This document shows, one piece after another, positions 42,089-57,636 of a DNA stretch of 64,000 bases. Position numbers and translations under genes: made by a program. The stretch is from positions 18,506-82,505 of the forward strand of contig JAKNDB010000102.1 of NCBI GenBank assembly GCA_024305405.1. Direction: 5' to 3'. Every line of letters begins with the position of its first letter. The first letter of the stretch is position 1. The DNA is from Dirofilaria immitis (lineage: Eukaryota; Nematoda; Chromadorea; Rhabditida; Onchocercidae). The notes beneath the pieces are model-generated. The model worked only from the letters and a program-made list of their open reading frames with translations. It was not told the origin of the DNA and did not search any database.

Positions 42089-45000
42089 TTCAGTCTATTT
42101 CAGTCTTTCTTTGAATGTCAGCTAAAAAAATTATTCCCTAATAAATATTTTTCTGAAAAAAAATTAAATTTTTATATATCAAACCAAAATAGCTTTACCT
42201 TCTCTTTTTGCCATAAAATATCCATAACTTATTTTCTGCTTCAATAGCTATGAATTACATGTACACAATACTTTTTAAGGTATTTTAGAATAATTTTAAC
42301 CTTATCAATAATAGCAGTATACAATGCTTCTTTTTTTATTTACTTTACTTCTACTTTATGGCTGAATGAATGATTTATGCCCAAATATAGATAAATTTTT
42401 GCAAATTGTTTCTTTTTAAATGGAAGTGGAAAAGAAAACTCTCTTTTAATATGGTTAAGTAATTTAATGGAGAAATTAATCAATTTTAATAAATTTGATT
42501 GAATTTTGAAAATATTAAGCTAAGATGATTCAAAAATGATAAGATTTAGCGATACCAAATAGAAAATTTTAAATTTCTACATTTATTTGTAAAGTTTTGC
42601 ATTACTTTTCATTAATCTTTATAATCATTCGCTACTCATTAATGCTAATCCATTGGATTGTTCAATAATTTCAGAAGACAAAGTAATAAATATTTTTCGT
42701 TTTCTAGATAAGCTAAATATCTGGTAATTCTTATTTTTCTTAATTTCTAAAAATATAAAATTTAGTTTTTTGAAGTTTATTTGATTTTATATTCAATTTC
42801 ATATTATCAACTTTATATCTCAATAATCATTTTCGATGTGACAAGTGAGTTGTTAACTAGTAAATTATTTTGTAACTTAATAAAATATAGTTATCATAAC
42901 CATCAAATTTTCTCATAATTTCAAAATTAGTTCCATCTTGTGCTTAATCCAATATACGCTTATTTTACCCGGAATCTATCACATCTTTTATAATAAAGGC
43001 TAAATCTAAAGACATTGATTAAAATCAGTGCTATGATATTTTGTAGATGCTTAAAATTATTATAACATTAGAAGAGAAACCTGTGGTATATGCTAATATT
43101 ATTTGAAAATCTATGTTATTTGCATTCGTACGACAATGCCTCGTTGACTTCAATTCCTTTCAAAATATATAAGCATATTGAAACATTGCTTTCTATTACA
43201 TTTTTCATTGCCAAAATATTTCACTAATATATTAGAAATAGAAATACTAGAAGTTATCGATTATTATATAGAAATCGAGAAAATAATGCCTTATTTTATC
43301 ACCGCTTTTCTACTATCACTACAAGATATTTTTAACGAAAAAATTTCGATTCATTACCATTATCAAAATTTGCTTATTTATCAGGTATTTCTCTCGATTA
43401 CTTACTTCATATTTACTTATTAATTCAATCAAATTAAAAAAGCAAATCACGCAAAGAAATCGCATTTCAATACTATCAAAATCATGAAAATAAAAAGTTG
43501 CCAAAATAATAAAAAAAATTTTTTTCAAAGGTACTGAACTTTAATTTATGCCGAGCATTTCCGTTATTTGTCTATACCCATATTTATTCTCGCATATGAT
43601 GCTGCTAATGTATAAACAAAAGCTCATTTTCATCTTTATTAATGAAATCTGAATTATTCGTTCGAAATTTCAAATTTTTTATTTCTGAAGAAACATTAAA
43701 ATAAGCGATATTTCAATGAATTATGAGAAAATTTTAATTTTTCTTTCCATTGTCTAAAAGAGGAAAGATTCAAAGTTTCTTAAAAGGGAAGAAATTTTTA
43801 ATTTAAAAATTTTCCATTATTCAATTAATTAAAATTTAAACCTTGTTAATATTAAAACTTTTAATAACATATCATCTGCCCTTTAGCATTATGATAAAAA
43901 TTGATGGATTACATTCCTCTGAGCTTAAATCTATCCTACGCAATCATTTTTAATTTTCGGAAAATTTTTTAACTTTATATAATAGTTTTTCTTTATGATA
44001 CCAAGGAAATAACTGCCATACTCTGTAAAGTATTGGTAAATCGATTTTTCAAAGATGGTGTACTTTCGAAGCCAATGATACGATTTCACTTTAGTGTTCG
44101 ACTATTAGTTTATAAAATTAGTAAGCCTTACCTTCCCACATTTTTTTATGTAACATTTAATTTTTGTCAAAATTTCGATTTTCTTTTTTAGAACTCTAAA
44201 ATTTTTTGAAATTTTACGTACAACAAAATCGAAATAAAAGAACACATTTCAGCAAAATGATGAGACGAATGAAAGAGTGAAGTTTAAACACAAATTAACG
44301 AATATTGTTGTGCTATTTTGACCTTCATAAAATTATCCATTTTTCTCAACAGTTATTTGATTGACGTGAAACAATAAAATTAAATACATAAACTTATCGA
44401 AAATAATACCGTTCATTAATTTATTTGTTATCATTTTTTTCAACCACAACTATTTTTGTTATTTATAATTATGGTGTACCTTGCTTATTTGATTATAGAT
44501 AAATAATATGTGAATGATATTCGAATTTGACCCATCAATACTTTTAATTTAATCATTACTTCTAATCTTATTTTTGCTAATAACTATGGAACTTAGCTAT
44601 TACTGTGTACTTTGATAATTTGATTTTAAATAAGTAGTGATATCAAAAGTTTTACCCACTGATATTATAAACTTATTGCTTTTATTATCATTTTTAATCA
44701 CATCTATAATTATTTAGTTTAGTCATTATAAGATACTTCACTGCAATATAATTAGCAATAGATATTAGCATTTTTTATCAAGTAGCAAAAACTTCTGAAA
44801 TTAGTAATGATATTTTCGTCTGGATTTATTTTTTAAGGAAAAGATAAACTATTTATTACTAGCCTAAAGAGAAGAAAAGAGTTGAATTATGGCGATATCA
44901 TCGAATATCAATATCACATTTTAAAAGCGAGTTTGTAATTTAAACAATTTAAAAAAACTATTTCTGACTCGCTTGCTGCATAAATATTTTTCTTTTTAAT

Positions 45001-45628
45001 GTTATATAATTCAAATTTTCTTTTTTTTTTCGCAAATATTAAGTAGCTTTATTACTAAAAATTATTTTTGACAACATTTAAAAATTAATTCATGTTGAAA
45101 TATTTGTTAATCACATAACAAAATTTGTAGTTTATAAAGTTTACAATAAATTATACACCAATTTTCCTATCTCTCCGTTTTCTTTAAATTTATCATTCCT
45201 TCTAATCCTTTTCAATTATTATCATGTATTATTTGCAAAAATTCTTTAAAAATATTTATTTCTTATGATCTAATTTAATGTCCTGTAAAATAACTAATCT
45301 TTTTCACTGAAGAAACGCTATTCTACTTATTTCTTTTCTTCTTCGATATCTTGATTGGATAAAGCCATATATAGTTTAGTATATTCATCGATCTAAACTT
45401 AATTTGAAACGTCGAAGAATATTTAAATGTAATTACATATCTAATTATAATTTGCCAATTAATTCCTGATAATTCCTTGACAATTTTTGTCTCTTATGTC
45501 TAACTTGTTTAGTTATACAATAAGACAATAGTTTATTGATGTCATAGCATATTACGATTCTTCCGCGTACTTTTTTTTTAATAATTTATTGCATTTATCA
45601 TCTAATTTCTACTTGATAGATAAACGAT

Positions 45629-45670
45629 TAATACCATATTGTAATACCATATTGATTAATACCATATTTG
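45629..45670. repeat. short threefold repeat TAATACCATATTG
   Basis: Three near-copies of TAATACCATATTG/T occur in 42 bases, the second joined directly to the first and the third after a GAT spacer. Confidence 0.8.
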
Positions 45671-46042
45671 TTAATGTTAACATCAATAGGTTATTTAAAG
45701 CATTATCAAAATCAAAAAATCGGAAGACATTTGCAGAAATGGTATTGAATTCTTTTGTTTGTGCTTCACAATTGTACTTCTGCGTAACTTTTTCTCCATT
45801 TATGTGCGAGATTCGATGAATAAAAATTTCATTAATGATAATTTGCAATTTGAATTTAAATTTAAAAAATTTAATGACTTAATTTCAGAGGAACTGGTGA
45901 ACCTAAAGGTAGATAATATCTGAGTTGTGCTTTAATATGCAGAGAAGTTATCATTTCGTGAGCGACGAACATACTAAATCCGGTCAATCCTTCGTCATAC
46001 GGTTAGATTACGGTTTTTCATGCATTCAAAATGCACAAGAGA

Positions 46043-46118
46043 TTAACAGTTCCAAAACAATAAACTATCATATTTGTTTATTAACAGCTTCAAAACAATA
46101 GACCATCATATTTGTTTA
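46043..46118. repeat. 38-bp tandem duplication
   Basis: Two 38-base copies beginning TTAACAG and ending CATATTTGTTTA lie directly head to tail (46043-46080, 46081-46118) and differ at about four positions. Confidence 0.93.
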
Positions 46119-48169
46119 TCGAAAATATAAACTGATCTATTAATTTAGATTTTGTAAATATATTATCCGAGTGATATAGCTAGAATTTCAGAAATTCCTC
46201 AAAAATATCCAGAATTTCGTTTCTTTCATATTGTTTTTAATAAAAGATTATCGAATAATATTATAATTTTAAAAATCAAAATTGATTTATGATACATTTA
46301 AGCATTTCAATGAATCAACAAACTTTCCCAAAGACTCGGAAGAAAGTTTGCTTGTAATGCAGCCTGCAACATCATACATTATACCACTTCTTCATTCTGT
46401 GTAATACCCATGATCTTGGAAACAAAGTTCTCATCATGATAATTTATTGCATATGTAGCTATTCTATTCTATAAAGCTATCTTCATTTTTTCGTCACTGT
46501 TACAGAACTAATTACTACTTTTTACTGTTCATCCCAATCCTCTACTAACTTCATGTACAAACACAGTAGCGCCACATTTTATTTTATAAGATTTAAAAAA
46601 AACTTTGAATAAAAGCGCGATAAAATCTTATAATTTGTACCTATTCTCGAAAAATTTTATTATTGAGAAACTATTTTAATTTTATTAATTTTATTAATTC
46701 CTATCTTTTTGAAAAAAGTACTTCTTTTCCTTTCATAAATAGAATTTTTTTCTGTTTTTATCCTCATTTAATATTTATTCTAATATTGTAATTTGAAATG
46801 TAAATGAAATAGGTGTTAATATATAAATTATTACTTGCAAAGATTCTCATTTGTTAAAAATGAACTTTTCATAGATTTATTGAAAATGAAATTTCTAATT
46901 ACAATAGTAAATTCATCAATCGTTTAATAAAAGAAAAATCATTTTATTCATCATTACTTTGTTCCTACTGTCATAAAACATATTTTATTATATATTGCAA
47001 AAATTTTTCTTTTTTCCAATAAATTGTAAATTTAAATTAACTTTGAAAAATTTAAAAATTGAAAAAAGTGAACGAAAAAATGGAATAAAATGTATTAGTT
47101 AAAAACAAATATTTGATTGAAGTAGGCACTGAAGTAGAAAATTATTCGATTTAAAGCATATTTTGAATGCAAAATTTCCGATAACTTTCGACTCATTAAA
47201 GTTTTTTGTTTCGATTTTATTAATTATAAAATTTGACAAAATTAATTTTTTTCTTTTCCTCTTATTGATTAAATTATTAGTTATCATAAATCCGACAACA
47301 TCAACCTCTGCCATTTCTTTTTGATTATGTTACTTATTACTTGAAGTGACAAAATTATTATCGCCAATTTACATAGCAATTATACTACCCACTTAAATGT
47401 TTCATTCTATTTAGACAACGTGTATTTCGGTTTTATTTTTAAATTATCATATAACTATTATATAATTTATAATTACGATATTTTATTAAAAATAATTCAT
47501 TTATCATTTAACATAAAAATTACTCTATGATATGTAGAATTCATTCGTTTTAAATCAGTCATAGCAACCATTCTAAAGAGAAAGTAAATCTCATCGTACT
47601 ATTTCACATAAACTTTTTTTACAGGAAAAAAGATACTTATAGATATACCATAATTTTTAACAGCTTTTCATTCTTCTCTTTTCCTTTCCTTCGTTTTTCT
47701 TTCTTTTCTTTTTACGAACAAAATCAAAATGATCAAAATGGATGAAGCGTACTAATTTATTTTTCCTCTTCTCCTTCTACCACATATCACATATTCCAAT
47801 CCTTCTGTTTTTACTTTTTCCATTAGACCAAAAGTTTAAATTCTTTTTTTTTTTTAAATATTGTTGCACTGTCGAGCAAAATGTTTGGAAAAGAGGAAAA
47901 ATATTGTAAATGAAAATGAAAAGAGAAAAAGGTCAACGTTCATCAAATAATCCTTAGAATCCCAACATCAGCAGCCGAGTCGTTATCGGTGCTCATTCAT
48001 TTCCATTTCCCAAAAATTTTTATTTCATTTTTAACGTCAACGGAATTTTCCTGAACCAAAAAAAAGAAAAGGAAAAAATGACAAGAAAATCATTGTTATA
48101 TCATTACCAGTTCTTATCCATCTCTATATATATATATATATTTCAATCTATACATAATTTCATGTGCAT

Positions 48170-48301
48170 ATATGTATATGCATGTAAATGTATGTGAATG
48201 TATGTGCACCTTCATGCGTGTGTATGTATGTGTGTCTGTATATGCGTATGTATGTGTATGTGTATGTGTGTGTGTGTGTATATATATATATATGCATGCA
48301 T
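48170..48301. repeat. compound TATG / TG / TA microsatellite
   Basis: Imperfect GTATG units run into a short TG run (about 48262-48277), a TA run and an ATGCATGCATGT patch. It is similar in composition to the 13634-13800 tract. The Cys/Tyr/Met and His/Thr frames over it are artefacts. Confidence 0.92.
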
Positions 48302-50229
48302 GTAACAATTAATCTTTTCTGTACATCTATGCATACATCGATTTATGACATTTTCAAGACAGATAGATATTGATAATCGTCATATATAGCGTTTCAAAAA
48401 TTTTTACCGTCTCGTTTTTTTCGGTAATGAATGATAATGACAAATGTACATGGATCATCGAATTTTCTTTGCAATTTACAAATAAATAATTTAGCTTTAA
48501 TATTTCTAAAAACAAAATAACAATATTTTTGAGAAAAAGACAACAAACGAAAGCAAATGATGATCCTATTAAATTGCTACAATGTTTTAATACTGCCAAA
48601 ACTTTTTATGTCGAATATTTCAATTGGCATTACTAACAACAAACAATAATATACTTATTTTTGGATTCTCTTGCGAAAAATTATTTTGGTAAGTTGATTT
48701 TAATTTTGTTTAATTTCCTTTTTTGAAAATTTTTGTTTCTTTACCGAAAAAAATTTTTTAGTTTTGAAAGGAATGAAATGCTGAAATGCTATATAACATT
48801 ATTTTGTGTAGAAATATTTCAATTTTAATATTTTTTATTGAAGTATTTTGCACAATTTATTTTCAAGATGATATCACTATTATTGCTCTTATTGTTAGTA
48901 GGGATAATTGTTAATGATAAGGAATAGAACAAGTAATAATAATAATTATGATAAGAGTAATAAACGAAGAGCCAGAAAAAATTTTGAATCATAATATATA
49001 TCTGATACAATGACTCTATTTTAGTCAATAACTAAGAGCACACAATCAAGATTTTGTAATCCGGAAAAATCTGAACTAAGATGATGAGATCTATAGAGCT
49101 ATTAAGCTTTTTTCGTTACTCTGATTATTATTTGTTTATATTTCTGCACTATAGGTAATATATCCTATTCCAGAATTGTTTCGCATTAAAATGTTATTGA
49201 TTTGATATAGTTGTAGAATGTCATAAATATAAATTCTCCAAAAAGTTTTGCTGATTCATAATTTATTGTGAGAATTTCTTACATTTCAAAGTGATAATTA
49301 ATTGATGACCCAGGTATGATCATGCCATCAATGAAGAAAAGGAATTTTTGCTTCAAATTTTTTCCTTATTCTTATAGCATCACTAAACCCATTATGCTAA
49401 ATTTATCTTTTCCCTAGTTTTTCCCTGGTAAACTAAGAATAGGAAGAGTGTCAGACAGAGGAGTAATTTAACGTTTGATAAAAACTTCTTCCAATGGAAA
49501 AATAACTCCTCTTACCTAATCAGTGTCGCATGTCATCTGTCATTATTGATTCCATTATTTTCGCTTCGTTATATTGCATAAAATTCTTTTTTTTTTTCAA
49601 ATTTTCTCAATTGAGTAAGTAATCAATCGTTCCATTTCTTATCACTTTACTTCTCTCGCATTTTTTTCAAATTAAATATTTCTTTAATACATAACTTGAC
49701 TGTTTAGTGAATACATTTTTTATTAAATTATTTACTGAGCAATTTGGAAAAGTTTCATATTATTCAAAAAAGTTCTATTCAAATTTTGAGAATCATTGTT
49801 TGACTGATAAAATAATTGCTATTACCTTTCATGAATTTGTATCCAAAATATGTAAAAGTTTATCTTCCATGTATTGAGCGAAATAATGGACATTAGTGGG
49901 TGACAATATAATGTCATAAAGTGGAATCATAGTGATATCGGAGATGGAAAATTAAGGAATTTAAATCATTTCAAAATATGTTAATGAAACGATAATATTT
50001 CTGCTTTTATTGTTCGTTGGCTTTTATGATAAGCGCATTTAAAGATGAGTTTTAGATAAAATGATTACATACGAGAGCATCCGATCAATTTTCTCCTTCG
50101 TCTTTCTTTTCCAAAATGAAAATGTCAGTTATCATCATGAAAAATCGAAATTTTTTTAAAAGAAAAAACCATATTTGAAATTCGAAAAAGGACTCGTTAT
50201 GTTTACCAATAAATGAATCATGAATCATG

Positions 50230-50281
50230 AATTGCTCGAAGGATTCATAAATATAAATTGCTCGAAGGATTCGTAAATAAA
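50230..50281. repeat. 26-bp tandem duplication
   Basis: Two copies of AATTGCTCGAAGGATTC(A/G)TAA plus a short tail occur at 50230-50255 and 50256-50281, with about two differences. They are preceded by a small ATGAATC repeat. Confidence 0.9.
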
Positions 50282-53200
50282 CGAAACATTTCCATATATC
50301 AATCTACCAAATTCTTTTGTTTTCTTTTTGCAATAAAATGCTAATAGTTCAAGAATAGAAAGAGAAATAAAAAAATCCTCACATCCGAATCCGAAAACTT
50401 CCTTAAGAAAACTTTAAACAATTAATATTAAGCTAAGAAAGTCTGAAGTTATATTTTTTTGATTTTTTTGGTATTTTCTTTTGTGCTTTCACATTTTTAG
50501 TTAACGATTTAGAATTTAGTTTCCGCTTTTTTCATTCATCCTAACTGAAACAAATAATTTTGCATAATTTAGTGTCATCCTTCATTACTGTCATTTCTTT
50601 TACATCTTTTATTGAAACTTTCATATTTCCATTCGTTTTCTGCTTCTTTTCTTTTTCTTCTCTTACATAGACTATTCAATTTTCTATAATATTGAAATCC
50701 GATGCCAAAATTTATTCTTTCCACTTTCTGTCTAACTAAGTTAAGTCATCGTATATTATGACTTTTCAAAATCACAAACATTTTAATTAAATGATTCATA
50801 AAATTGTTACAATAATTTTGCTGCATGCATAAAACAAAGTACTTAGACACAAAATGTTTAATAAATTAGGTGTTTTTCAATATTTTTACTTAATTTTTAG
50901 GTTCTTATATATTTTTTAAAATTTTGAGCTTTCATATATTTTTGCATTAATTTTAAAATACCAATATTTTCGAGAATTCCGAATGTTTTAACTTTAATGT
51001 GATTTATTGACTCTAAAATTATTTAAAAGTTGGATATATAACCATAATTTCAATATATGTAAAAATCGTTAACGAAACTATTTAATATTTATTTTTATTT
51101 AAAATTGCTTTGAAATATTTAATCATTAAATGAAATGTGTGAGGAGGTAATATCAAATATTGTCATTGTAGTTTAGATTAAATATAGCTTGACAGTTATA
51201 CTGATTTATTTAAGTTACGGATTTTATATTTTATCAATTCAATTTATCAACTTAATTTATTTAAGAGGTGGCGTTTTTGACATATTATTAATTTATTATT
51301 CTTAGACATTATTTTTTTGAGTTGCTTATAAACATTCAGTTCAATAAAAAGTTTGATGTGAAAAGTTCATTTATCAATTCTTTTTTCTTCTTAAAAATTA
51401 TGTAACGTATTTTGGATATAACCAGCAAAAAATAGACGGTTCATTATCATTTCTACAGACATAATCAGAAAACTGGTTTCCAATCGACGCTATTTACATC
51501 CATACAGCATACTCAGGAAGAGTAACATCAGCATCAAAGATTAATTATGTTATTCCTTACCGATCAATTAAAAAAACATAATTTAAATCTTTCCGGAATG
51601 CATTTTAATTGAGTCTTTATCACTTACTAAAAACTAATTACATCTTATTTTTCCTTTTTTATTCTTCTATTTGTCAAGTTATTCACACTTTTTATCCATA
51701 TTTCAGATTTAACCAGTTAAAATAATATGCAAAAATTTGCAAACATTAGTAATTATAAATTATTAATCACTTTAGCTTCATATTTTATGCACGTTACACA
51801 TTTATTCATTTTAAAGAAATTTAATTTTATTATCAATTTTAATTAGTTTAAATGTCAATCCACCTAATTTACTAGATATCATCGGACTTAAAAAAGTGTA
51901 AAAGTGAATCTAAGTGGTAAAAATTTATCATAAATTAATATCTCTTATCTAAGAAAAGAAGTCACTCATTACAGTCAGATAAAATTAATTTAACGATGAT
52001 ATTTTTTCATACTGTAATAATATCAAAAGTTCTAAATTCCTTGATTGATTCATTTTATAGTATTTTTATAATTAACTATGACAAAGTATTTGTCGTAATA
52101 CTTGTAGAAAATATTTTTTTGTTATGAAATAATTAAAAATTTAATAAAAAAGAGAAAAAATAGCGTCTTATTGAATTGGAAATTTGCATTAGAAAGGAAA
52201 AGGAAGGAACAGAAAAAAATTAAAGGCCAATTTTTGGCAAGCTGTTTCCAAATTCCTTTAGGAGCCACAAATTCCGCAATAGTTCTTTCCTTAAATTGCT
52301 TCGTTTATTTACCTTTTTCAAATTCATTTCTTTTTTTTTGGGCATTTAAATTGATCGAAGTTTCGTTCATTTCTCTTATTAGTTTCCATATTATTTTAAC
52401 TTTTTTATAATTTAATTTTTAATTCTTATCTAAATTTCGATGCTTGAACTTTAATAATTTGAAATTTTCTTTAAATTTCTTACTATTATTGACTTTTTTC
52501 CTCTTGAATAATGTAATAGTTATTTCGTAATTTGTACAATCACATAACTAAATTTTTGAATGATTTGAATATTTTTAAACTAAACAGTATTTTGAATAGA
52601 AATAATAAAATATTTCTGAGTAATTTTTTTAATCACTTGATTTGAAATGTTTTTATAAAATAAATTAAGTAATTGTAATGAACTGGAATGATAAAAAGTC
52701 TTGAGGAGAAAATTAAATGAAATTGGAAATTTATTATTTTGTAGCATTACTCTCTGCAAATTCACTTTTATTTATTCATTTTTTCATTAAATTGAGCAAT
52801 TCTACTGGGAGGATCATCTTCAATTCTATATTTTATTAGCTTTTCCGATTAAGATAAAGAACTGAATGAACATAGGAAGAATTTTAATATTTGAGAATAT
52901 AAATAAACAAATGTACGCTATTTGCGCATGCAATGATTAAAGCATATTAATAATTTTCAACATTTCATTTTTTGGAAACTGTCGAAAACTAACAATCATT
53001 CATTAATTAATGAATTTTTAGAATATCAAAGTGCATATAAAATTATTAAGATGCCGGAGAGAATATTTGAAATTATCAAATATTATGAAACTCAAAAAAA
53101 TTAAAATTATCGAATGGCAAAAATGATAAAAATTGCCTCATATGAAAGGCGACACCTCAGTACTTTTAATATTTCATTAACATATAAAATACTTATGTTT

Positions 53201-53738
53201 ATTCTAATTAGAATTACAAAATACTTCCAAAGAAACTACGTACTCTGATCTTCGACTTATCTAAAAATATTATTAAAAGGAAAATATTTGAGCATTTAAG
53301 TTTGAGAGGAAGGAACTTACCAAAATTTAAAATATAACAGGCGACAATATAGATATTAGATGAAACAAATTTTAGCACAGTATCATAGCATAGCATCACT
53401 AAAATAGGAAAAAGAAAAAGAAAAGAAAGATGAAGATCTTTTTGTTCTCATTTTTAAAATTTATAAAAGATTTGCGCCATCTAAAAAATATGCATGGTAT
53501 TCAAATTAATGGAGGGTCACTGACATTCCATTTGCGCTGCATTATTTTTCATCATTCCATTATTCTTAGAAATTTTTTGTTCTTCTCTTCTCTAGGAGTG
53601 AATTTTATTTAAAATTTCAAAAATATTTTTCCCAATTCAGTAAAAAATATTCACTAATTTAATTATAACTTGCATCATTTGTTTCATACATATATACACA
53701 TATTTGTTTTGTTTTGTTTTCCTCTCATATCATTTTTT

Positions 53739-53784
53739 AAATGATTTGTTTATTGAAATTTTCAAATGATTTGTTTATTGAAAT
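53739..53784. repeat. 25-bp tandem duplication
   Basis: AAATGATTTGTTTATTGAAA occurs twice with period 25, starting at 53739 and 53764. Confidence 0.92.
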
Positions 53785-56745
53785 CTTGTTAGAAGAATTA
53801 CAGTATTTAAAATATCGGACATGACATTGCAATAGTGTATATAGTAAATGCATCGAATTGATGAGAAATTTTTTAAAACTTCCAGTGTTATGATGATAGA
53901 ATAGCAGAATCAGAATATAACAAATGATCAAAATTTCAATGCCAGTATTAAATCAAAAAAGCGAAAGAATGTTTGGTTGTATCGCGTAATTCTACGATTA
54001 AGTTAATTATTATATATTCCATTATTAGGTGTTAGATAATAGAAAGAAAAAATATAAAAGAATGGACAAATCGAAAATATTCATTTGTAGTTCAGATTAT
54101 AATTTCTAATCTATTACTTTTAGCATCTTTATGCTTAAAATAATAATTATTTTACAATTTTAAAAAGTAGTCATTTACGAAAATGATTGAGAAAAAGTTG
54201 AAAAGTAGTACTTTTTATTTTCCTTTTAGTAGGCGTAAAAATTATAAATCACATGATTTTTCTCGCCTTTTTCTCAAACTTCTATGAATTTTTAAGCCAA
54301 AGCAATATAGGCTGAATGAGTTCAAAAGGAAGTAGAAAAAGAATTGATAAACGAAATATTTGAATGGGAAAAATAATTCCGTTTTGTGCTGAAATGGATT
54401 TTCGTTTTCTCCGTTACATTCCAGTATTTAAATTTTAATGTGATTGTTATCTAAAAACATATATAAAAACGAAGATATATAACGTATGAAAATATAAAAT
54501 AAATTTCATCATTTTTAAAAGCATAATATTGATAATTTTTTGAAATTCCTTTGAAGGAGATAGTTTATACATATATCTTAGATATCTTAGCAGCCGCAAA
54601 TTTCATTATTGAATTATTAGACTTAATAATAAACCGAAAGAAATTTTTGATACATACTTATTTAACGAGGAGATGCTTTTATAAGGAAAAGTTTTCAAAA
54701 AATTTGAAATAAAAAAAGAAAAAAATGGAAAAATTCATTGATCTTCTTCATCATTCCTTTCTTTGCAAACAAAAAATGCTATCCCAAGTTTTTTGAAAAA
54801 CAAAAGAAAACCACAAATGGTGTATTGTGAACTACTATATTTGTTTCGAAATTATTTGTATAATAGTTAATGTAATAAAGACAAATGAAAACGACTGATA
54901 ACCATGACGATATTTAACACTTTTTAACTATGTAGGATTAGTTATTATTAGCCATATTTAGGCTATGCTATACTAATGCATAAAAAGGAAACAGTAAAAG
55001 TGTATCGTTCCTGTTGGATATTATGAGACAATTTTTTGTTACAATTTACGATTAATAAAATTTTGAAGAAAAGAAAACTTGAAAAATTGATAGTGACTGT
55101 TTCATTCTTTTTGGTTTCGTTTTGTCTATTTTTTCTACACTATACATTTATCAAGTAACTGATTCAATCAGTTATAATGTCTTTTATTTTTCTTTTTATA
55201 TTAGGTATGCATAATATCTAATTATAGTCCCAGTTGTTTCTTTTTCTCTTTTTTCTTTTTCCTATTACTTTACTTGATTCTTCCTTTCTATTCTACTTAA
55301 TTCTGCTTTCACTTCGTTTGGTTAGGAAAATAGAGAAGTGGAAATTTTATTGATAAGATCTACAATATTTCAGTTCGACATTCACATTCAAGATTAAAAA
55401 AATAAGCAGAGAATATATATAATATATATAAAAACAAACAAAATTTTAAAATGAGCAAAGGAAGGTTCTAAAACATCAATCGATAACAAAATGAAATTTA
55501 ATTCGTGAGTAGATGTAAACAATGATACAAAATCAATATTAGTGCAGAATACAGAGAAAATGTATCTAAATGTATGCATTCATATAATATGTACGTTTGT
55601 ATGATCACTTATATGATTTATACTTCTTTAAAGTTCCTGTAGATATCAAGAAATTTCAATATATGGGTATTTCTATAAATAAATTACTATATATATAAAG
55701 AAACTAAGAAAATGTCTCGTCCTTCTAGTACTTATTTGCACATTCGATCGCTTATAAGAGACATTTATTTATTCTCACCCTCGCGCACTCTTACACCCTT
55801 TTACCAAATCGATAAGATAAACAGGACGGCCGCAATTCGCTATTTAATTTATTTATAAGATCCAAATGTTTGTAAGTATTTGTTTAATTAATCTTTTTCG
55901 ATTTCTAATACCGTGAGGAATTGATTATTTTCACTCACTTTTTCCCTTTCCTTTTTATTTAAATTTTATTATTGAATTAATTTTGTGTGTAATAATATAC
56001 TTCCATACTTGACATCATTATTATATCATTATGACATATGTATGAATACTATTCTTTAAATCAGTCCTTTACTTTTCTTTTAAACTGTTCTTCGTTTTTC
56101 ATTGATTTGATTTTTTTTCTTAGTAATTTTTACGGCTTTAACAAAATTATCCAAAACCTTAATAAAATGAAATATATGAGTAGATAATACCAATTACATC
56201 GATTTGTTCAAATCAGCTTATGTTATTTAATCTAACTGCAATGTTCAAAATTTATTTTCCGAAAATATTGGTTATCGAGGAAACAGATTTAAATTAGTTG
56301 TTAAATTAAATTCTTTTGCAACATTTGAAAATTCAATTCCATTATCACACCGCTTAGGCGTTGTAATTTTTAACGGTTACAAATTCTTAATAGAGCAGCT
56401 TTTGATGGAGCAGAGAATCTTAAATTTGATAAACTTAAGAAAGAAAAGGTAATATTTGGAATAATTGAAATCTTGTCATTAAAAACTTAACTGCTTATTA
56501 AATTTTGATGATATGCAAAAATCATTTTAATATTATAAAAATAATATTATGTCACTAATAATGTGGGCATGAAAAAATTTTAACCTTACCTTATTTTAAC
56601 TTAGTAATACATAATTTGTTATTAATAGTTTCCTGTTTAGGTTATCAGTTGTGAGATAATGATTTTCAATTTTTAAAATACCTTATGATTTTGAATATTT
56701 TAATCAAATTTTGACTTTTTTGAAGGAGTGATAATATAATTATTG

Positions 56746-56799
56746 ATTGAGGAAACTATTAATTAAACTTAAATTGAGGAAACTATTAATTAAAATTAA
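56746..56799. repeat. 27-bp tandem duplication
   Basis: ATTGAGGAAACTATTAATTA occurs twice with period 27, starting at 56746 and 56773. Confidence 0.9.
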
Positions 56800-57579
56800 A
56801 CAAGTGGTTTAAAAAATAATAAAATTAGTTAATTTGAAATAGGTAATAGATCTTTTTGCCGTCGTAATGCATCAGAAATCGTATTCGGGATGCATTAATC
56901 CATTCACCACTTTCGGTTTCATTGAATTTTTGATTTCAACTTAACTAATTTTATTATTTTTAAATTATTTCAAATAATTTTAGAAAATTATTTAAGCTTT
57001 AAATTTAGACTTAAAATTACAGCATTTGCTCTTTAGATTATTCTGCAAGTTAATACATTGTTTATCCAATTCGTCATTTACTAAAAATCCATTTTTTTCT
57101 GTATCAATTTTATTTATTAATATCTCTAACTCAATTATTTCTCTAATTCTGACAATCCTAATAAATAAATCGACTTATCGGCCTTCTTTTCCATATCTTC
57201 AAAGGTAATGTTTAATTTTTATGTGAAAAGTTTATTCAGATTTCAAATTTTTGATTCGTAAAAATACTCTAAATGTCCAGAACAAAGCATAACATTGTTA
57301 TACATTTTTTGTACCTATAAGTAATGATTTTAAAAAATCCATAAACTTTTTGGTTACAGTTTGTTCTTTTAAATAGCTGTTGAATAAACATGAATTCTTG
57401 CATGATCATTATACGCATAGCACACAGACTTTTATCGAGTTTTTAAATCTTCAAAATTACAATTTAAATGGCATTTTTAAAATTAATTCTTATTGAAGAC
57501 TATTCGACAATTGTATAACTTTATGTATTATGTTTTAGATAATTTATGAAATTATTCCTATTGCACATCTTGAAAATAA

Positions 57580-57583
<4 letters not shown>

Positions 57584-57633
<50 letters not shown>
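57584..57633. repeat. TA dinucleotide microsatellite
   Basis: A perfect TA run of about 25 units, the longest TA run in the window. Confidence 0.97.

Positions 57634-57636
<3 letters not shown>

Larger units (their letters stand above)
37673..46042. other. gene-free AT-rich region with TA microsatellites
   Basis: No supportable gene over about 8.4 kb. Contents are a TA run at 40184-40208, a TA-rich palindromic patch at 42013-42088 built around GAGCTATATA units, and a threefold TAATACCATATTG repeat at 45629-45670. Open frames of 60-96 codons are hydrophobic and of low complexity. The pair at 45589-45848 overlaps on both strands and has no family resemblance. Confidence 0.5.

Noticed and set aside
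51465..51550. Isolated coding-like stretch KLVSNRRYLHPYSILRKSN
   Set aside because: About 30 codons without convincing splice sites, start codon or neighbouring exons.
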